Program-made: the position numbers and the translations under genes
Assembly (NCBI GenBank): GCA_027422505.1
Contig: JAPQWV010000659.1
Span: 124,001-188,000 of the forward strand
Direction of reading: 5' to 3'
DNA length: 64,000 nt
Origin: Craterostigma plantagineum
Lineage: Eukaryota > Streptophyta > Magnoliopsida > Lamiales > Linderniaceae
Shown: piece by piece, positions 1 through 12,244 of the stretch
Layout of the letters: every line of letters starts with the position of its first letter
Numbering within the stretch: position 1 is the stretch's first letter
The notes under the pieces: generated by a model
Seen by the model: the letters and a program-made list of their open reading frames with translations, nothing else
What the model was told of the DNA's origin: nothing
Database searches by the model: none

Positions 1-865
1 CTGAATAAAATTACAACTATATCATATTTTCATTAATATAACAACATAAATAATGATAATTATAACAGTGAGTTGTTGACATCGAACACTCCGTCAAACA
101 ACCCAACAAGGCACTCCACAGAAAAATTGCAATGTCCTTTAAGTAAATAATCACGTATACCTAAGCTACTAGTCGAAACATGTAATTTTCTTTATTATTT
201 TAATGGAGGATATAATCCTATATCAACTTTAAGTTTATATAATTTATTTCCGTCCTATATTTCTCTTTTTATTAACCTGTAAAAATAGCGAGATCCACAC
301 CCATTGTTTTAAGTTGATCATTTTTAGCTATAATTAATTATATCGGACTACCATCAATTTCTCCTGAATTTCCTAAAAATGGACCACATCATGCGCTACT
401 ATAGTTGTAGAAATTTATGTAAGATTGTTAGGTCATGAGATGAAAGAAAGGTTGGGTACAAGTGGGCACACACACACTCACCACAATGTGTGTGTATTGC
501 ATTCCAATCTTATCTTCTTTCACATTCCGATATGGTTGGGTTGGAATTTTCAATAATTGAATGGTGTATGGACTTTGGAGGCACCATATATATCCTTCTG
601 TGTCCAAAACATATTTCCTTTTTTTTATTCTTTAAATTTATTCTTCTCATGTGGTGGACCTATTTATTTAAATGTAAGAAGGCGGTGCCAGATCGTGTGA
701 CCTAACTTTGTTTCGCCATAATTATCGTGGAATTATTATATATAAACAAAAAAGAATGATATGATAGGAAATGTAGTTGTCCTGCCCCATTGTACGCTAT
801 TGGACCGTAGTGAATGGGCCACGACCGTTACCAGGCCCATATGTCCAATTATTAAGCTTATTATT
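1..865. other. AT-rich intergenic DNA
   Basis: I see no supportable gene. A 71-codon open frame at 490-705 has no recognisable domain and no splice partner. A short alternating CA/GT stretch lies near 470-495. Confidence 0.6.
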
Positions 866-1186
866 AAAAAAGTACATTTTCCAATTACTTGATCATAAAT
901 TTATTACATTTAAGACAAATACTATTTCATAAAATAAAAATAAGCATCCCGTCCCGAATTACACATTTCGTGAAGAACAAAAATAGAAATTAATAGCAAC
1001 GAAAATTCTATGTCAACAAAAGCAAAAAGTACATTTTCCAATTACTTGATCATAAATTTATTACATTTAAGACAAATACTATTTCATAAAATAAAAATAA
1101 GCATCCCGTCCCGAATTACACATTTCGTGAAGAACAAAAATAGAAATTAATAGCAACGAAAACCAGCTTCTATGTCAACAAAAAGC
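866..1186. repeat. Tandem direct duplication, unit about 157 bp
   Basis: The stretch starting near 866 (AAAGTACATTTTCCAATTAC...) is repeated almost perfectly starting near 1023, an offset of 157 bases. The second copy carries a 5-base insertion (CCAGC) near 1164. Near identity implies a recent duplication. It lies just beyond the 3' end of the minus-strand methyltransferase gene. Confidence 0.9.
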
Positions 1187-1371
1187 AACAGTAATAATAT
1201 ACCCCATTCTTGAACCCAACCATAGTATAAATAAATCATATAATACTCCTCCTCTGTATAATAAGATGGATCCATCTTGTATTTGCAATAACGGCATGGC
1301 ATACGAAACTTAAAACTATAACCAACTGTATACCCATCTTTTTCTTACCCAAGTAATACGATTTTGATCTA

Positions 1372-3898
1372 TTACCTCGTACCTTGCTTCGAAGAAGAAG
1401 AAGAAGAGTACCAAAGCTTCTTCTGGCAAACCAACACCTTCTCCTTCTCCACGCCGTACTCCGTCTCCTCCTTACGACATCCCCACTTCATACCCTTCGC
1501 CAACGTCGACACGGCGTCCACGAAATAGCTCGACTCCCTCACTATCACATACCCATTCGGCCTCAGAATCCTATCCATCTCCAACAACACGTACTTCATC
1601 TCGCACCTATGGCTCTCCCCCGTGAACAGCCCGTCCACGTGGAGCAGATCGTACGTCCTAGGATACGTCGAAAACGCCTCACACCTATCCCAAAAAAAAA
1701 AAAAAACATAAAACACGTCATCAGAGTGAAACACGCTGATTGCTGTAGTAATAATAACCATTCAGTTACCAGTCGTGGTAAGTCCCGACGAGCCCGCGGT
1801 CGAAGACGACGGGCAGAGTGTTCGGAGAGTACGAGGAAACGACGTTCATGACCCAAGAGGAGAATCGACGAGGGCGGCCGCAAATCCTCCGTACAGAGTG
1901 TTCATGTCCATCGCGTTCCTAATCTTATCGGTCCCAATCGAAGGAACCAATTTCTTGTAGTGCTTCACTCGGGACTTCCACTTGCTGTCGTCGTGCCTGA
2001 AGGCTCCGTCGCTTCCTCCCCTCACGTCGCCGACCCTCTCGGGGACCGAGTGGAGCCGCTCGGGCCACTTGGGCAGGGCTTTGAGTGCGAGCCGCTTGTA
2101 GCCGTGGCTCGGGGCGACCACGCACGGCCTGATAGGGGTGTACCAGGCAGAGTCGGGCTCGGTCCCGTCGTCGCACTTGGGAGGGTAGTTGTCGGGGGAC
2201 TCGAGCTTTTTGTAGCAGCTGCTGTCCGAGAGCTTCTGCCACACGGCGATGTCGTCCTTCTTGTTGTACAGCTTGAAGCATATCGAGGTGAGGAGCTCCT
2301 GGAGCTTTTCGTAGTCGGATTTCTGCTCCTCGATGGTCGTGTTCCATCCCTTCCATCGGTTCTCGTAGTTCACGGGCGGTCCCGACAGGACCCAGAACCC
2401 GCCCGGTCGGAGGATGCGGTGTACTTCCAGGAGGTAGACTCCGCCTGGAAAGGAGAAGAAGAGATTAGATTTTTTATCTTTTTTTTTTTCAAGGATGTAA
2501 TGATGATCGAAGCTATGCCCTCGAGTGCGGTGATTTAATTGGATTCGTTGGGGGTATCAAACTCAAATCCCACGTCAGATAATTGAAACAAGTCCGATTT
2601 GCATATAAGCTCGTGGGCTATTCCCTCCACTGATAATCTGTTTTAAAGTGGAATCTCACGTGGGCTTTTAAGATGCACGGACTTCTGAGTTTGGACTGAC
2701 GGTGATCGTAATCCCCGAGAAGATTAAACTTTGATTTTTTATTTTAAGGATGTAATGATGATGGAGGCATAGTGAGTTTACCGAATTCAGTCCATGGAAT
2801 GAGGCATCTCGAGCAATGGGCCATGTCGAAGGAGTTCGAGGGAAACGGAAGCCTTTGGGTAGAGATGATTCCCAAGATTGCGGGAATCCCACGTTCGAGG
2901 GCGAATTGGACTTGTGCCTCGTGGTTGTCCCTCGGGGCGAGGGACAACGTCAATATCCCGCGGTCTAGCAAGTCTCCTCCCCAGCTAGCAACCTTAAACG
3001 AAATCAAAAAAGAGGGATTTTTTTAAGACAACGTTTCAAATAAAGACATTTGCAAGAACCACGGCGAGCAAAACTCACCCCACATCCAGTATCTATAGCA
3101 GTTCGTACAGTCCCGTCCTTCATGGCGGGGATCAAGTCTTGCATCAGATCGACGTAATGGCTAACGCCGTTGGGAAACATCGTCCCGCCGCCTGGGAATA
3201 GGAATTTTTCGCCTTCCTTCTTCAGCCAATGCTGATTCGATTTTTGCTTGTTGATCCAATCGTAAGGAACGTTCCTGGGATTCATAGGAAGTATGTCATG
3301 AAAAAAGACATTGCGAAAACTGAAAACCAAAGTGTGATTCTGTAATGGGGGGTAACATTGTTATTACCTGTACCAACATTCGTCTTTGCTCTTTGGCCAT
3401 CGAATGGGCAATTTGTAGCCGTCTGGCGGCGGAACCAAGCACTCCTTCTTTTCGAACACGGGCGGGCAATGTCGCTCCATGAACGTCAGCCTATGAAGGC
3501 TGAACTTCTTCCACCTCTGCAATAAGTTCGACGAAATTGGAATCCTTTTCTATAGCACTAGTCAAACTGAAGGGCATGTATAACTTAGTCGAATGCTGAA
3601 ACTACTTATTAGTTATTACCCTTGGATCTGTGCAGGGGGTGTAATCTTGATACTCTGGTCCGCATTCTGGGAAGTTTACGGATTTGACTTGGAGAGATGA
3701 ACCTAAAGATGCTTCCTTCGAAGTCTCGGCGACCTTCGGTTTCACCTCTTGCTTTGCGTAGTTTTCTTTTTCGGAGCAAAATATTCCCCCGAGGTAGAAC
3801 GAAAACCCGCAGAGCACGACGAACATTAGGGCCATTGGGATCGATCGAGAGCTTTTATCAGGTTGGGACATCGATTTCCCATCTTTATATTGCTTCAT
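1372..3898 (-). CDS. PMT20: PMT20/PMT21-type pectin methyltransferase, six exons, frameshifted
   Basis: Golgi type II membrane protein of the plant PMT family (Pfam Methyltransf_29), thought to methylate homogalacturonan with S-adenosylmethionine. Exons on the minus strand are 3898-3620, 3516-3368, 3274-3079, 2992-2782, 2444-1770 and 1684-1372, all with GT-AG borders and consistent phase. The start is the only ATG in frame before the membrane anchor ([19 protein letters not shown], residues about 22-40). The SAM-binding loop [14 protein letters not shown] spans exons 3-4. Conserved blocks [22 protein letters not shown] and [12 protein letters not shown] follow. Exon 5 lacks one base near 1855: DSPL should be followed by WVMNVV, but the frame runs into GS-stop. 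The correct frame resumes at once and runs to the normal C-terminus (CQKKLW). With that base the product would be 607 residues, the family's usual length. The break is either a sequencing or assembly indel in a T-run or a young null allele. Confidence 0.9.
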
Positions 3899-5384
3899 GG
3901 TGAGTCAAGCTTCAATCTGTAATAGAAAGGCCAAGAATCAAAGGGAAGTGTAGGAGTGAAAGAAGTTGAGCCAAGCAGATCCAGTGCTTAAGACAAGCAA
4001 ATACGAACTAACTGGGCTTTTAAACATGACGAAAGAACAAGATCTGGCAATTGTTTGATTGGAGCAAACATCACTTTCTAATTCAAGTGCTTTTTCATTT
4101 CCACATGATGTTGGGCCCTATCTTTAATGATTTTCCCTTTTTTGTCTTTGAATTCAACAATTGATGGCGAGAGGAAAAAGGGTGAAGAGAACGCAATCAA
4201 TCCAATCTAGTTCTAAACCAGGCAGAATCAGACAAAGATAAGGTAAGAATATTGCTACACCACTAAGACATTCACAGCGGTAAAACGTAAACGACGAAGG
4301 ACCAGCTACTCCTTGAAGGATAATGGTTATAATTCAAGAGAAAATCTTCACCAAAACCAATTTTCAGAAGCCCAAATCTCTGCTTCAGCTTATTACCGAA
4401 ATGATTCAAGATAGAGATAGAAAACCTCGTCCAAATCAGATCCCAATGGTCAAGATTAAGGCCAATATTTCCCAAAAAACGTTTGAAAAAATCAATCAAT
4501 CAATCAACGATATAATTCAAGCAAGATCAAACGATATGAACGTGAAAGGATAAATACATGGAAGATCTGACACGCCACTTACACAACGAATGAGATTAGC
4601 TTCTTCAAAGTAGAGAATGTTGAATCAAACAATTCTGAAGAACCCCAGTGTGTTCTCTACATATAAGGTTCGACTTTTGAATGGGAAAAAAATATGTATG
4701 AGGAAAATGAAGCGTCTGAGAGAGCCTTCAGAATAAGATGTTATTTGTAGCTCAGCGTCTCTCTCGTATGGATTTTTATATGCATATATTATTTATATTT
4801 ATATATATATATATATATATAGTCACTTGCATGTACATGTGAGTGAGGACTGCGTGCTATATTTTTCTCCCTTTCTTGAATCTTTGATTCCGTGTTCCTT
4901 TGCAAGCTGTAATCTTGCTGGTTATTTCAATTTTTTTTCCTTTTTTGCAATAAGATATTAAGTTATAATCGTAACGTTGTTATTACTTCTACTTTTAGAT
5001 TTCTTTGATATCATTCTATTCAGTTTAGTCCCCTTTACTATAATGGTTTGCTTAATTTGGGACATCAAACATAGATTAGGAAAGTAAGTTTCGCTAGGAG
5101 GAATCGTCCCATAAGTGACATAAAATTTGACTGAAGCTGAATTTTGTTGGAACGGAAATTGTGTTAGTAAAAGAATTGAAATGGAATTTTCCCCTTTATT
5201 ACTTGAGTGACTTTCACGAAATGGAATTACATGAAGGCTATGTTGTTGCCTGCCTATCAATGAACTAATAATAAAATGATTCATGCTTTGGCGCTTTATA
5301 AACGAACTTTTCTTTATCTTCCCCAAGTGAACTTCATTCGCAATTATTATTGGGGACTTTTCATTGCATGCCCCGTAATTATCA
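3899..5384. other. Upstream region of the methyltransferase gene and intergenic DNA
   Basis: Likely contains the 5' leader and promoter of the minus-strand methyltransferase gene. A TA microsatellite lies at about 4797-4820. Open frames here (up to 122 codons) show no domain and look random. Confidence 0.5.
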
Positions 5385-5710
5385 TTTATGCCCTCTTAGC
5401 AAACAATTAGTTTTAAGGACCCATTTTCTGCAGTGCCACTTCATTGCTCTAGCACACCAGTATATTGAAATTTTGTAACACAAAACGATCATACGGTACA
5501 AGTTTACGATCATCTGATACCTGTTCATTTCTGCACCGCCACTTCATTGCTCTGACATACCAGTATGTTTAAAGTTTGTAACACAAAACAATTATTTTAT
5601 ACCAGTTATATATATTTTTATACCACTTTTTTACACCGCACAAAATGGGTCCTTTAACCTACAATTTTTCAGACATGGTCTGAAATCTATTTTAAACATC
5701 TAGGGGCCTG
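5385..5710 (-). repeat. Dispersed repeat, family with TGAAGTGG core, copy 1
   Basis: Two tandem sub-copies sharing GCCACTTCATTGCTCT and TTTGTAACACAAAAC lie at about 5431-5487 and 5532-5590. The reverse complement (ATGAAGTGG, TTTTGTGTTA) recurs at 7.3 kb and 35.1 kb, so this is a family of at least three copies in the window. No terminal inverted repeats or target duplication could be fixed. Confidence 0.6.
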
Positions 5711-7244
5711 ATTTCGAATTGATGCATTATTATTTACTAGTTTATGTTGCACACCCTACATGTATGAATTAGAATAAAAATTGGTAAGATATGTTTAATT
5801 TTAATTTTAATATTTAGTTAGAAAATAAGTATAATTATTAAAAATAGAATAGGCAGTTTAGTTAGGTGGTCTAATATTTAATTTTTTTTTTTATGTCGAT
5901 TTTTAATTTGAGAAAACTTCTGATTGCTTAATAGATACATCAAAAATCAGTTTTTAAGCCACCATCACGATTAATATGAGTATATATTGCCTAAATTAAC
6001 TGTTACGAAAGAATATGGACTAATCAGATCGCGCCACGTGTGGATCTTGAACCGGTTCAAATGTCAAATGGGTCGGATCGTCGGTAGAATATTATATGGA
6101 TTTTATAAAAAATAATAATAAATGTCATGCTCACATAGACGACGATGGACCCATTGCCGCAAAAAAGTTAAAAGACAACCTTTGTTTTTATCTCATGTAT
6201 CATAAGAACAGCGTCGGTCGCACGTATGATCTCATTTATAGTCGTTATTAAAAAAATATTATATAGTCTTGAATATTGAAGAAAATGCTTAAAATGAGAT
6301 AATATAGTTATCATTATTAGAATAACAAAGGGTTTAAAAGCGTGATGTGCCCGCAATAATGATGATCAGGCTACATTAATTATGACACGACATATGAATA
6401 TATCTAGGAAAGAAACAAAGCTTTAATTTCAATACTTAAAACTAATATTGTACATAGCCTCGAAGTCACTAACTATTTTCCTTAATCATAATTTTAGTAG
6501 CCATTAGTGATTTTAAATATTATTAATACCGGCGTAATTATGCATCACATTAATTATTAGTTAATGGCGTTGAGCGTTGCCTATCCTGCCTATACCGTAA
6601 ACTAGCAGCAAAGCAAGTATTTAAATATGATCGCAATTTGATGATACTATTTACCTTGGTTGATTTCCCACAATCATATAGCACCTTAGACTTATTTTAT
6701 GACAATAAATAATGGATATACCAAGTTTATTATATTTATTATAAATTTTATCATAGTTAGGACCATTTCCCATTCTTTTCCCATATATTAGAATTTAGTC
6801 TTCATGGGATTTAATATGAGTAGTACACATGATAGGCACCACCACCACATGGGTGGACTCGCGAACCATGATATTATTTCGTTATTGGTCATAGAATCGT
6901 AGTCACCACCACATTCACGGCATTTATATTTTCTAAATTCTTGAATTGTTTATTTTTACGTTAACTTATTTTAGATCATTTTCGTTTGTACCATTTTATT
7001 TACATTAGGTAAAAACATAGAAAATACTATAATAGTAGATCCACATCCCCTTGGGATACGTACTTTCTACATAACCAGAAAACTATATTGTTAACTTTAA
7101 GCAGCTTAAATGATAATAACTTATAATAACACCGTAGACATGTATAACGACATGCAAGCACGACGTCCCTCTCTATTGGCTTTATATGCCTTCTTTCTCG
7201 TTTTTTTCTTATATATATTTATCTAATAGAAGACCGAAAAATTA
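5711..7244. other. AT-rich intergenic DNA
   Basis: I see no gene. Short random open frames only. Confidence 0.5.
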
Positions 7245-7425
7245 AGGGGCAATTTTCAATCAGGGCCAGTCAGGCCTGAATTTTAGAAAATGGTATTGCA
7301 GAATAAATGAAGTGGTACTGCATAAAATGAAGTGGTACTGTAGAAATCGGGTCCTTAAAACTAAATTTTATACTGATATGGCCTGAATTCGATTTAAACG
7401 CGAAGGGGGCCTGAAACGTAATATA
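7245..7425 (+). repeat. Dispersed repeat, family with TGAAGTGG core, copy 2
   Basis: Contains AAATGAAGTGGTACTGCA and AAATGAAGTGGTACTGTA in tandem (about 7303-7343), then GGGTCCTTAAAAC and a GGCCTGAA motif. These match the order and wording of the copy at 35.0-35.3 kb and the reversed copy at 5.4-5.7 kb. Confidence 0.6.
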
Positions 7426-7570
7426 TCCAAATATTAATGATATTCCATCCGTCCCGCTAATTTTATCAAAGTTTTTCATTTCGGGCATCCCAATAATTTT
7501 ATCACATTTTCTTATTTAGCAAAAAACTATTACAAATAATTAATATAATAATATTAAATATTCTTAAATG

Positions 7571-8432
7571 TTTTTTTTTTTTTTTTTACCAGAAACGATA
7601 ACTTCATTATCATAAACAAAAATACAGGGCTAAATAACCCAAGAGGTCTCTCCAGTGATATCAACCTGGTAGAGAAAACAAGGCTCACACGGAGCATCAA
7701 ACACCCAAACAAAACGAAAAGCCGACAGAAAACTAAGATTCATGATCTAAAACACGACAACTAAAGAACGTATTACAAAAAAGGCTGTTAAGCCTAATCC
7801 ACAACACTCTTCATTTTGCACGGGTCATCGACTCTGAATCTTGCCTTCATCGGAAAAGGCTCCACAAAAGGGAGAAGGGGCTCCAACAAATGGAGAAAGA
7901 GCTCCCGGCTCGGAGGCCGGGAGAAAGAGCTCCCGATCCGAAGATCGAGAGACACCCGGTGGGTGAACGGCAGTGGCGGCGAGCGAGGGTGAAAGGCGGA
8001 AACTGCGAGGATGCGCGGCGAAAGGCGGGGCAGCAGTCGGCGGGACCGTGGGAGTCCACAATGCTGTTCAGATGACCAAATATGCTTTGAAACCTCTTTG
8101 GAGCATTTCGTCGAACAGCTGCTATGCATGGGCAGATTCGTTGATTCACCCCAACCTTTGCCTGCAGCTGTCGAAGATGTCGACAGGATGTGGTGGTGGT
8201 GGTGGTGGAAGCGGCGGAGATGGTGGCGGAAGCGGCGGAGGAGAGAAGCCAAAAACAATTATTTTTTTTTTTTTTTTAAATAAAAAAGACACAAAGAAAA
8301 CTAACGAAAAAAGAAAATCGAAACTCCCCCACCTCCATTAATGGAGGTGAGGGAGAAGGGGAGAAGAGTTGAGGAGGGGACGGCTAGGGTTTGGAGGAGA
8401 TTTTTGGGGTAGAGAGAGGGTAGAGAGGGTTA
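7571..8432 (-). mobile_element. Non-LTR retroposed insertion with poly(A) tail and target duplication
   Basis: A T-run at 7571-7586 (a poly(A) tail on the minus strand) begins right after TAAATATTCTTAAATG (7555-7570). The same 16 bases recur at 8433-8448, a perfect target-site duplication (18 bp if the following TT is counted). The insert is about 860 bp, reads on the minus strand, and starts with a pyrimidine-rich leader. The leader is followed by a 154-codon open frame (8258-7794) rich in His, Ser, Pro and Arg. No reverse transcriptase is present. It is best explained as a 5' part of a LINE or an internally deleted or retroposed transcript mobilised by LINE machinery. A short palindrome (ACCTCCATTAATGGAGGT) lies near 8330-8347. 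Confidence 0.8.
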
Positions 8433-8448
8433 TAAATATTCTTAAATG

Positions 8449-10439
8449 TTAAAATATACACTTTTTTTCCTTTTATATTATAATAATAATGCCACCTTAA
8501 TTTGCATGCCCAGCAACTTATGTGATAAAGTTGATGGACCGATGGAGTACTAAAAAATGGGATCACCGACATTATCTTTTTTCCGTGAACTGGTTGCCAC
8601 TTTATTCTTTTCTTGGCAAACCATGTATGGTCATTGCAATACTAGTACCCATTTGCATATTATTTTCCTATTTATTTATTTATCATAACTAAAACATTGA
8701 CTTTATGCATTTATCTACTTGTCTATATTTCTTTGCAAAAAGCTAACGGATATGCAGAGTATATGAAAGGAAAGGAAACCAATATACCAAGTACGATCAT
8801 GGCAAGTACGTGTAAAATATAACTATTTTAATTTTTTTAAATTTATAATTTATGTTTAGTAGATGAAATATAATTTTTATATATATAAAAGGAAAATAAT
8901 GATTATGATATATGTATAATAACTAAAAATTGAGGAGTTAAATGTGATAATTATTTAAATAATGAATTAGAAATAGAGAGGTTAAAATGTAAATATTCTA
9001 CGGACCAAATTAGCAGTTAATAGCACCCTCACCCTTAATATAATAGTATAGATAAGAAAAAATGTACTATAAATTGTGCAATATGATCTTATTATGTAAT
9101 CCTGAATAACATTTTAATAATATATAGCGCATTCAATGGTATCACATGGTTAGGTTAGGTAATGGGTTGATACTTCACCTATTTGTCGCCATAAGATGCA
9201 ATAAAGCCGTTACATCGAATATATAATATACAAGTAAGCAAACCCAATCAAAATTTTCCATGCTACTTACGAATTCAAATAAATATTGAATCGATAGAAT
9301 AATCGACGGTGCCAAACAATTGAATACAAACATCACCAATGATTTAAAAAAGTCGTCGACGGCATGTGAATGGCCATGTGATAGTGCGACAATTGCCACA
9401 CTGTCCCGTAACATTTTGCTGGCCACGTCACCACACTTCGTCCCTACTAACCGAATATATATATATATATATATATATTACATATTGTCAATTAATTAAT
9501 TAACCGACAAATACTTTCCCTGGGATGCAAGGTTACTAATCACTAACATAGTATATAATATATCATGAATGATTGGCTAGCATTTAACTACGAAACAAAG
9601 CTTGTATTGTCAGTTATTCTTCAATCGTTGTATACCTTCTTAATCAAATTAACCGATTCTTTACTCCATGAAATGTTGGGAAAGCGTTGCGCGCCGTTAT
9701 TAGTAACTGAAGTGCATTAATGGGCTTTATTTCCACAAAGCCCAACTAGAAACCTCATCGAGGAATTCTAGTTTGTAAGGCCCAATACACGGATGATATG
9801 TTCATAATTTTTTCCCACGGTCATTAAATATATAGATATTTAATTTGTGACCCCAACAAATTCATCGACCCAATAAATGCTTCGCAAATCTCTCATTATT
9901 TATAAACCTTAGTACATTTTAAGGAAACCTCTTCGGTTCTATAAACTAGCGGTTTGTTCATACTCGATACGTGTGCAACAATAACATTAAACAAATCCGT
10001 CTTACAGTTTCTTTTTATTAGAGATCGTGCCCCGCTAATTTTGTTTTAGTAATAAAATACACATTGACCAATTCCAATTGCAAATCGGTAGTTTATATTA
10101 TACAGACCAATTCCATTTTCGGCAGTTTCTACTAGACATACCAAATCAAATTGAAATTCGGCAGTTTATATGAGGGCTTGCGCTTAATAAATAGTATAGA
10201 TAATTGGTCGAGCATTTCAATCTGGGAAAAAAAAATTACGTAAGCGTACAGCAGTCGAAGCGCAAAGTATCGTTGTTCGATACGCTATAACTGCATTATA
10301 AATCCAACCTTAGCGTTATCAAAATCGTGATGCTTTAATCTCAATCGTTTCTTGGACAAGAGTACTTTCGTCTTCTCGGCACTTTTCGAATCACAAACTT
10401 CTTACCCTTACATAGTATATAGTAAAAATGCTTTCGAAG
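8449..10439. other. AT-rich intergenic DNA
   Basis: I see no gene. A TA microsatellite lies at about 9455-9478. Around 10065-10180 a degenerate unit of about 40 bp with the core TTCGGCAGTTT (or ATCGGTAGTTT) repeats three times. Confidence 0.5.
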
Positions 10440-10673
10440 CTACATTACCCCGCGAGGAGTGGGCCCGCGGCTCTGACGCTGTTCTCGACGCCGAATGGGC
10501 CGCCTGAGATTTCGTAGAATACGAGGAAGACGAGGGGTAGGAGGGAGACTTTCTTGCCGTGGTTGGGTTTTGTGTGATTGACGTTCGTCGTCGATCTTTA
10601 TGTAATCTGTCTCCCCAATTGATGCTGATGCTTGTGTGCTGCTCCTCTTCCCTTTCTCCTTCAGTTTCTGCAT
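10440..10673 (-). pseudogene. 5' fragment of a polyamine (PUT/LAT family) transporter gene
   Basis: The minus strand starts with a plausible ATG (MQKLKEKGKRSS...). After about 40 codons a +1 frame change leads into [19 protein letters not shown], then [17 protein letters not shown] and a stop. This is the hallmark first transmembrane region of plant polyamine uptake transporters (RMV1/PUT, amino acid-polyamine-organocation superfamily). The family is about 480-530 residues. Here nothing of the other eleven membrane helices is found at lower coordinates, so only the N-terminal 75 residues remain. In Arabidopsis PUT1 and PUT2 lie between ABCG14 and PMT20, so the relic is where the ancestral gene should be. 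Confidence 0.75.
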
Positions 10674-11241
10674 TTACAGCAACGCAATGATAGCATGTTG
10701 TCTGAAATTAGCTCGAGATTTCATTACAGCTGTGAGGACACTCAAAATCTGGAAAATCGAAGTGAGAACATAAGGCAGTGATGTAATTTTGGAGAGAATT
10801 GAAGCTACGGCACGAACCCATCTTTATGAACATGCATAATTGTCGACAGCAGTCTCTCACCTCTGAGCAAATAGAGAAGTAACGGAGGGCGTGAAAATGC
10901 AATCTTGATCGCCGGTAACGCTAATTTTCGGCGATGATGCACATCCCAGCTCCGAGATTAAACGTATTTCAGCTTCAGATAGAGACCATGAATACGCAGG
11001 AATTAGGAAGTGTGTGCCAAGAACTCGCCGGAGGTGGTCGGGAAGTCGCCGGAAAGAGGGCCGGACGATCACAGCTGAAAACAGAGAACTGAAGAAGCTA
11101 AGTTCTAAAGTGCTTAAGCTGTGGAAAATGTGAGCCGTCGATCACCCTTGGCGCGCCATCTGATGGTTAAGGTTTAGATGAGGCGCGCATTGAAGATCGA
11201 CGGATGAGATTGATCGCAGGAAGGTCTTAGCAACTCTATAA

Positions 11242-11508
11242 GCGCTCGTTTGCTTAGTAGGTTTATATTTAAGAGGGTTTAATTAAGTTAGGTTTATATA
11301 AAACTAATTAATGGGTATAAAATAAAATTGTGTTTGGTTAGTGGGTTTAGATAAACCCATCAGAGGGGGTGTGTTTATTTAAACCCATAAGTATGGGTTT
11401 AGAGCTGAATTATATAAACCCATGGTTTAAATATAACTACGAACCAAACACTTGAATGTATCTTAAACTCAGGTTTAAAACACCTAAACCCATCAACCAA
11501 ACAAGGGC
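11242..11508. mobile_element. PIF/Harbinger (Tourist-like) MITE, 267 bp
   Basis: Imperfect terminal inverted repeats begin GCGCTCGTTTGCTTAGTAGG on the left. The complement of the right end reads GCCCTTGTTTGGTTGATGGG. Both ends are flanked by the trinucleotide TAA (11239-11241 and 11509-11511), the typical target duplication of this superfamily. The interior is built from short AAACCCAT/ATGGGTTT inverted motifs. There is no coding capacity. Confidence 0.75.
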
Positions 11509-11511
11509 TAA

Positions 11512-12244
11512 GTGAAATGGCACTTCTTTTACTAGCTCTGATCGAACGCTGACCATTGGATGCGATGAAGATTGATCCGACGGCTGGTAAAGATCGCGCC
11601 TAAAACACACCTGAAGAAATCTGTTATAAATATCAGATTTCAGAGTTCGACGAGCTGACTTTGAGAGCTCGGCTAGAGATTTGTAGTAGACGTGGAGGTC
11701 CGTAACTCTCTAGTTGGTGGATAATCGAATAGAAGGCTCTGTTGGTGGATGATCGAATAGAAGGCTCTGTTGGTCCGTGGACGTAGGCGGAGATCGCCGA
11801 ACCACGTTAAAATCGCTGTGTCATTTCAGTGTGTTTTCAGTTCTGTTTCGCGTTGATTCGAGCTGCGATTGCTCGAATTGAGCTGATCGATTGGTTCGAA
11901 CAACAATCGAATAACAACTAAAGGAATAATTTACAGAAAAATATCTAAACTATTTAATTGTAACAAAGGCCTAATACCATATACTATGATGATCCTTTTC
12001 TATCCGTCCTTAATTTGCAACTCATTTATGCTTATGCATTTTGTGTAATACTGCAGAAAACTTGCTCTGTATTGATAATTATTTCATCACAACACACATT
12101 CACACCTTACCAAACATCTACTTAAGGCCATACAACCTTATATTTCTTACCACTCAATCAAACTATGCATACCCTACACCCTATTTGTGCAAGAAAATAC
12201 ATCACAACCCACGCAAACACAAACCCTTTTAACCAATTTTCATA
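11512..12244. other. Intergenic DNA
   Basis: A short direct repeat (GTTGGTGGATAATCGAATAGAAGG-like unit, twice near 11713-11770) is visible. I see no gene. Confidence 0.5.

Noticed and set aside
1384..2538. Long Arg/Val-rich plus-strand frames over the methyltransferase exons
   Set aside because: They are antisense shadows of G/C-rich coding exons.
9175..9426. 83-codon minus-strand frame with hydrophobic stretches
   Set aside because: No homologous motif, no promoter signal, no neighbouring exon.
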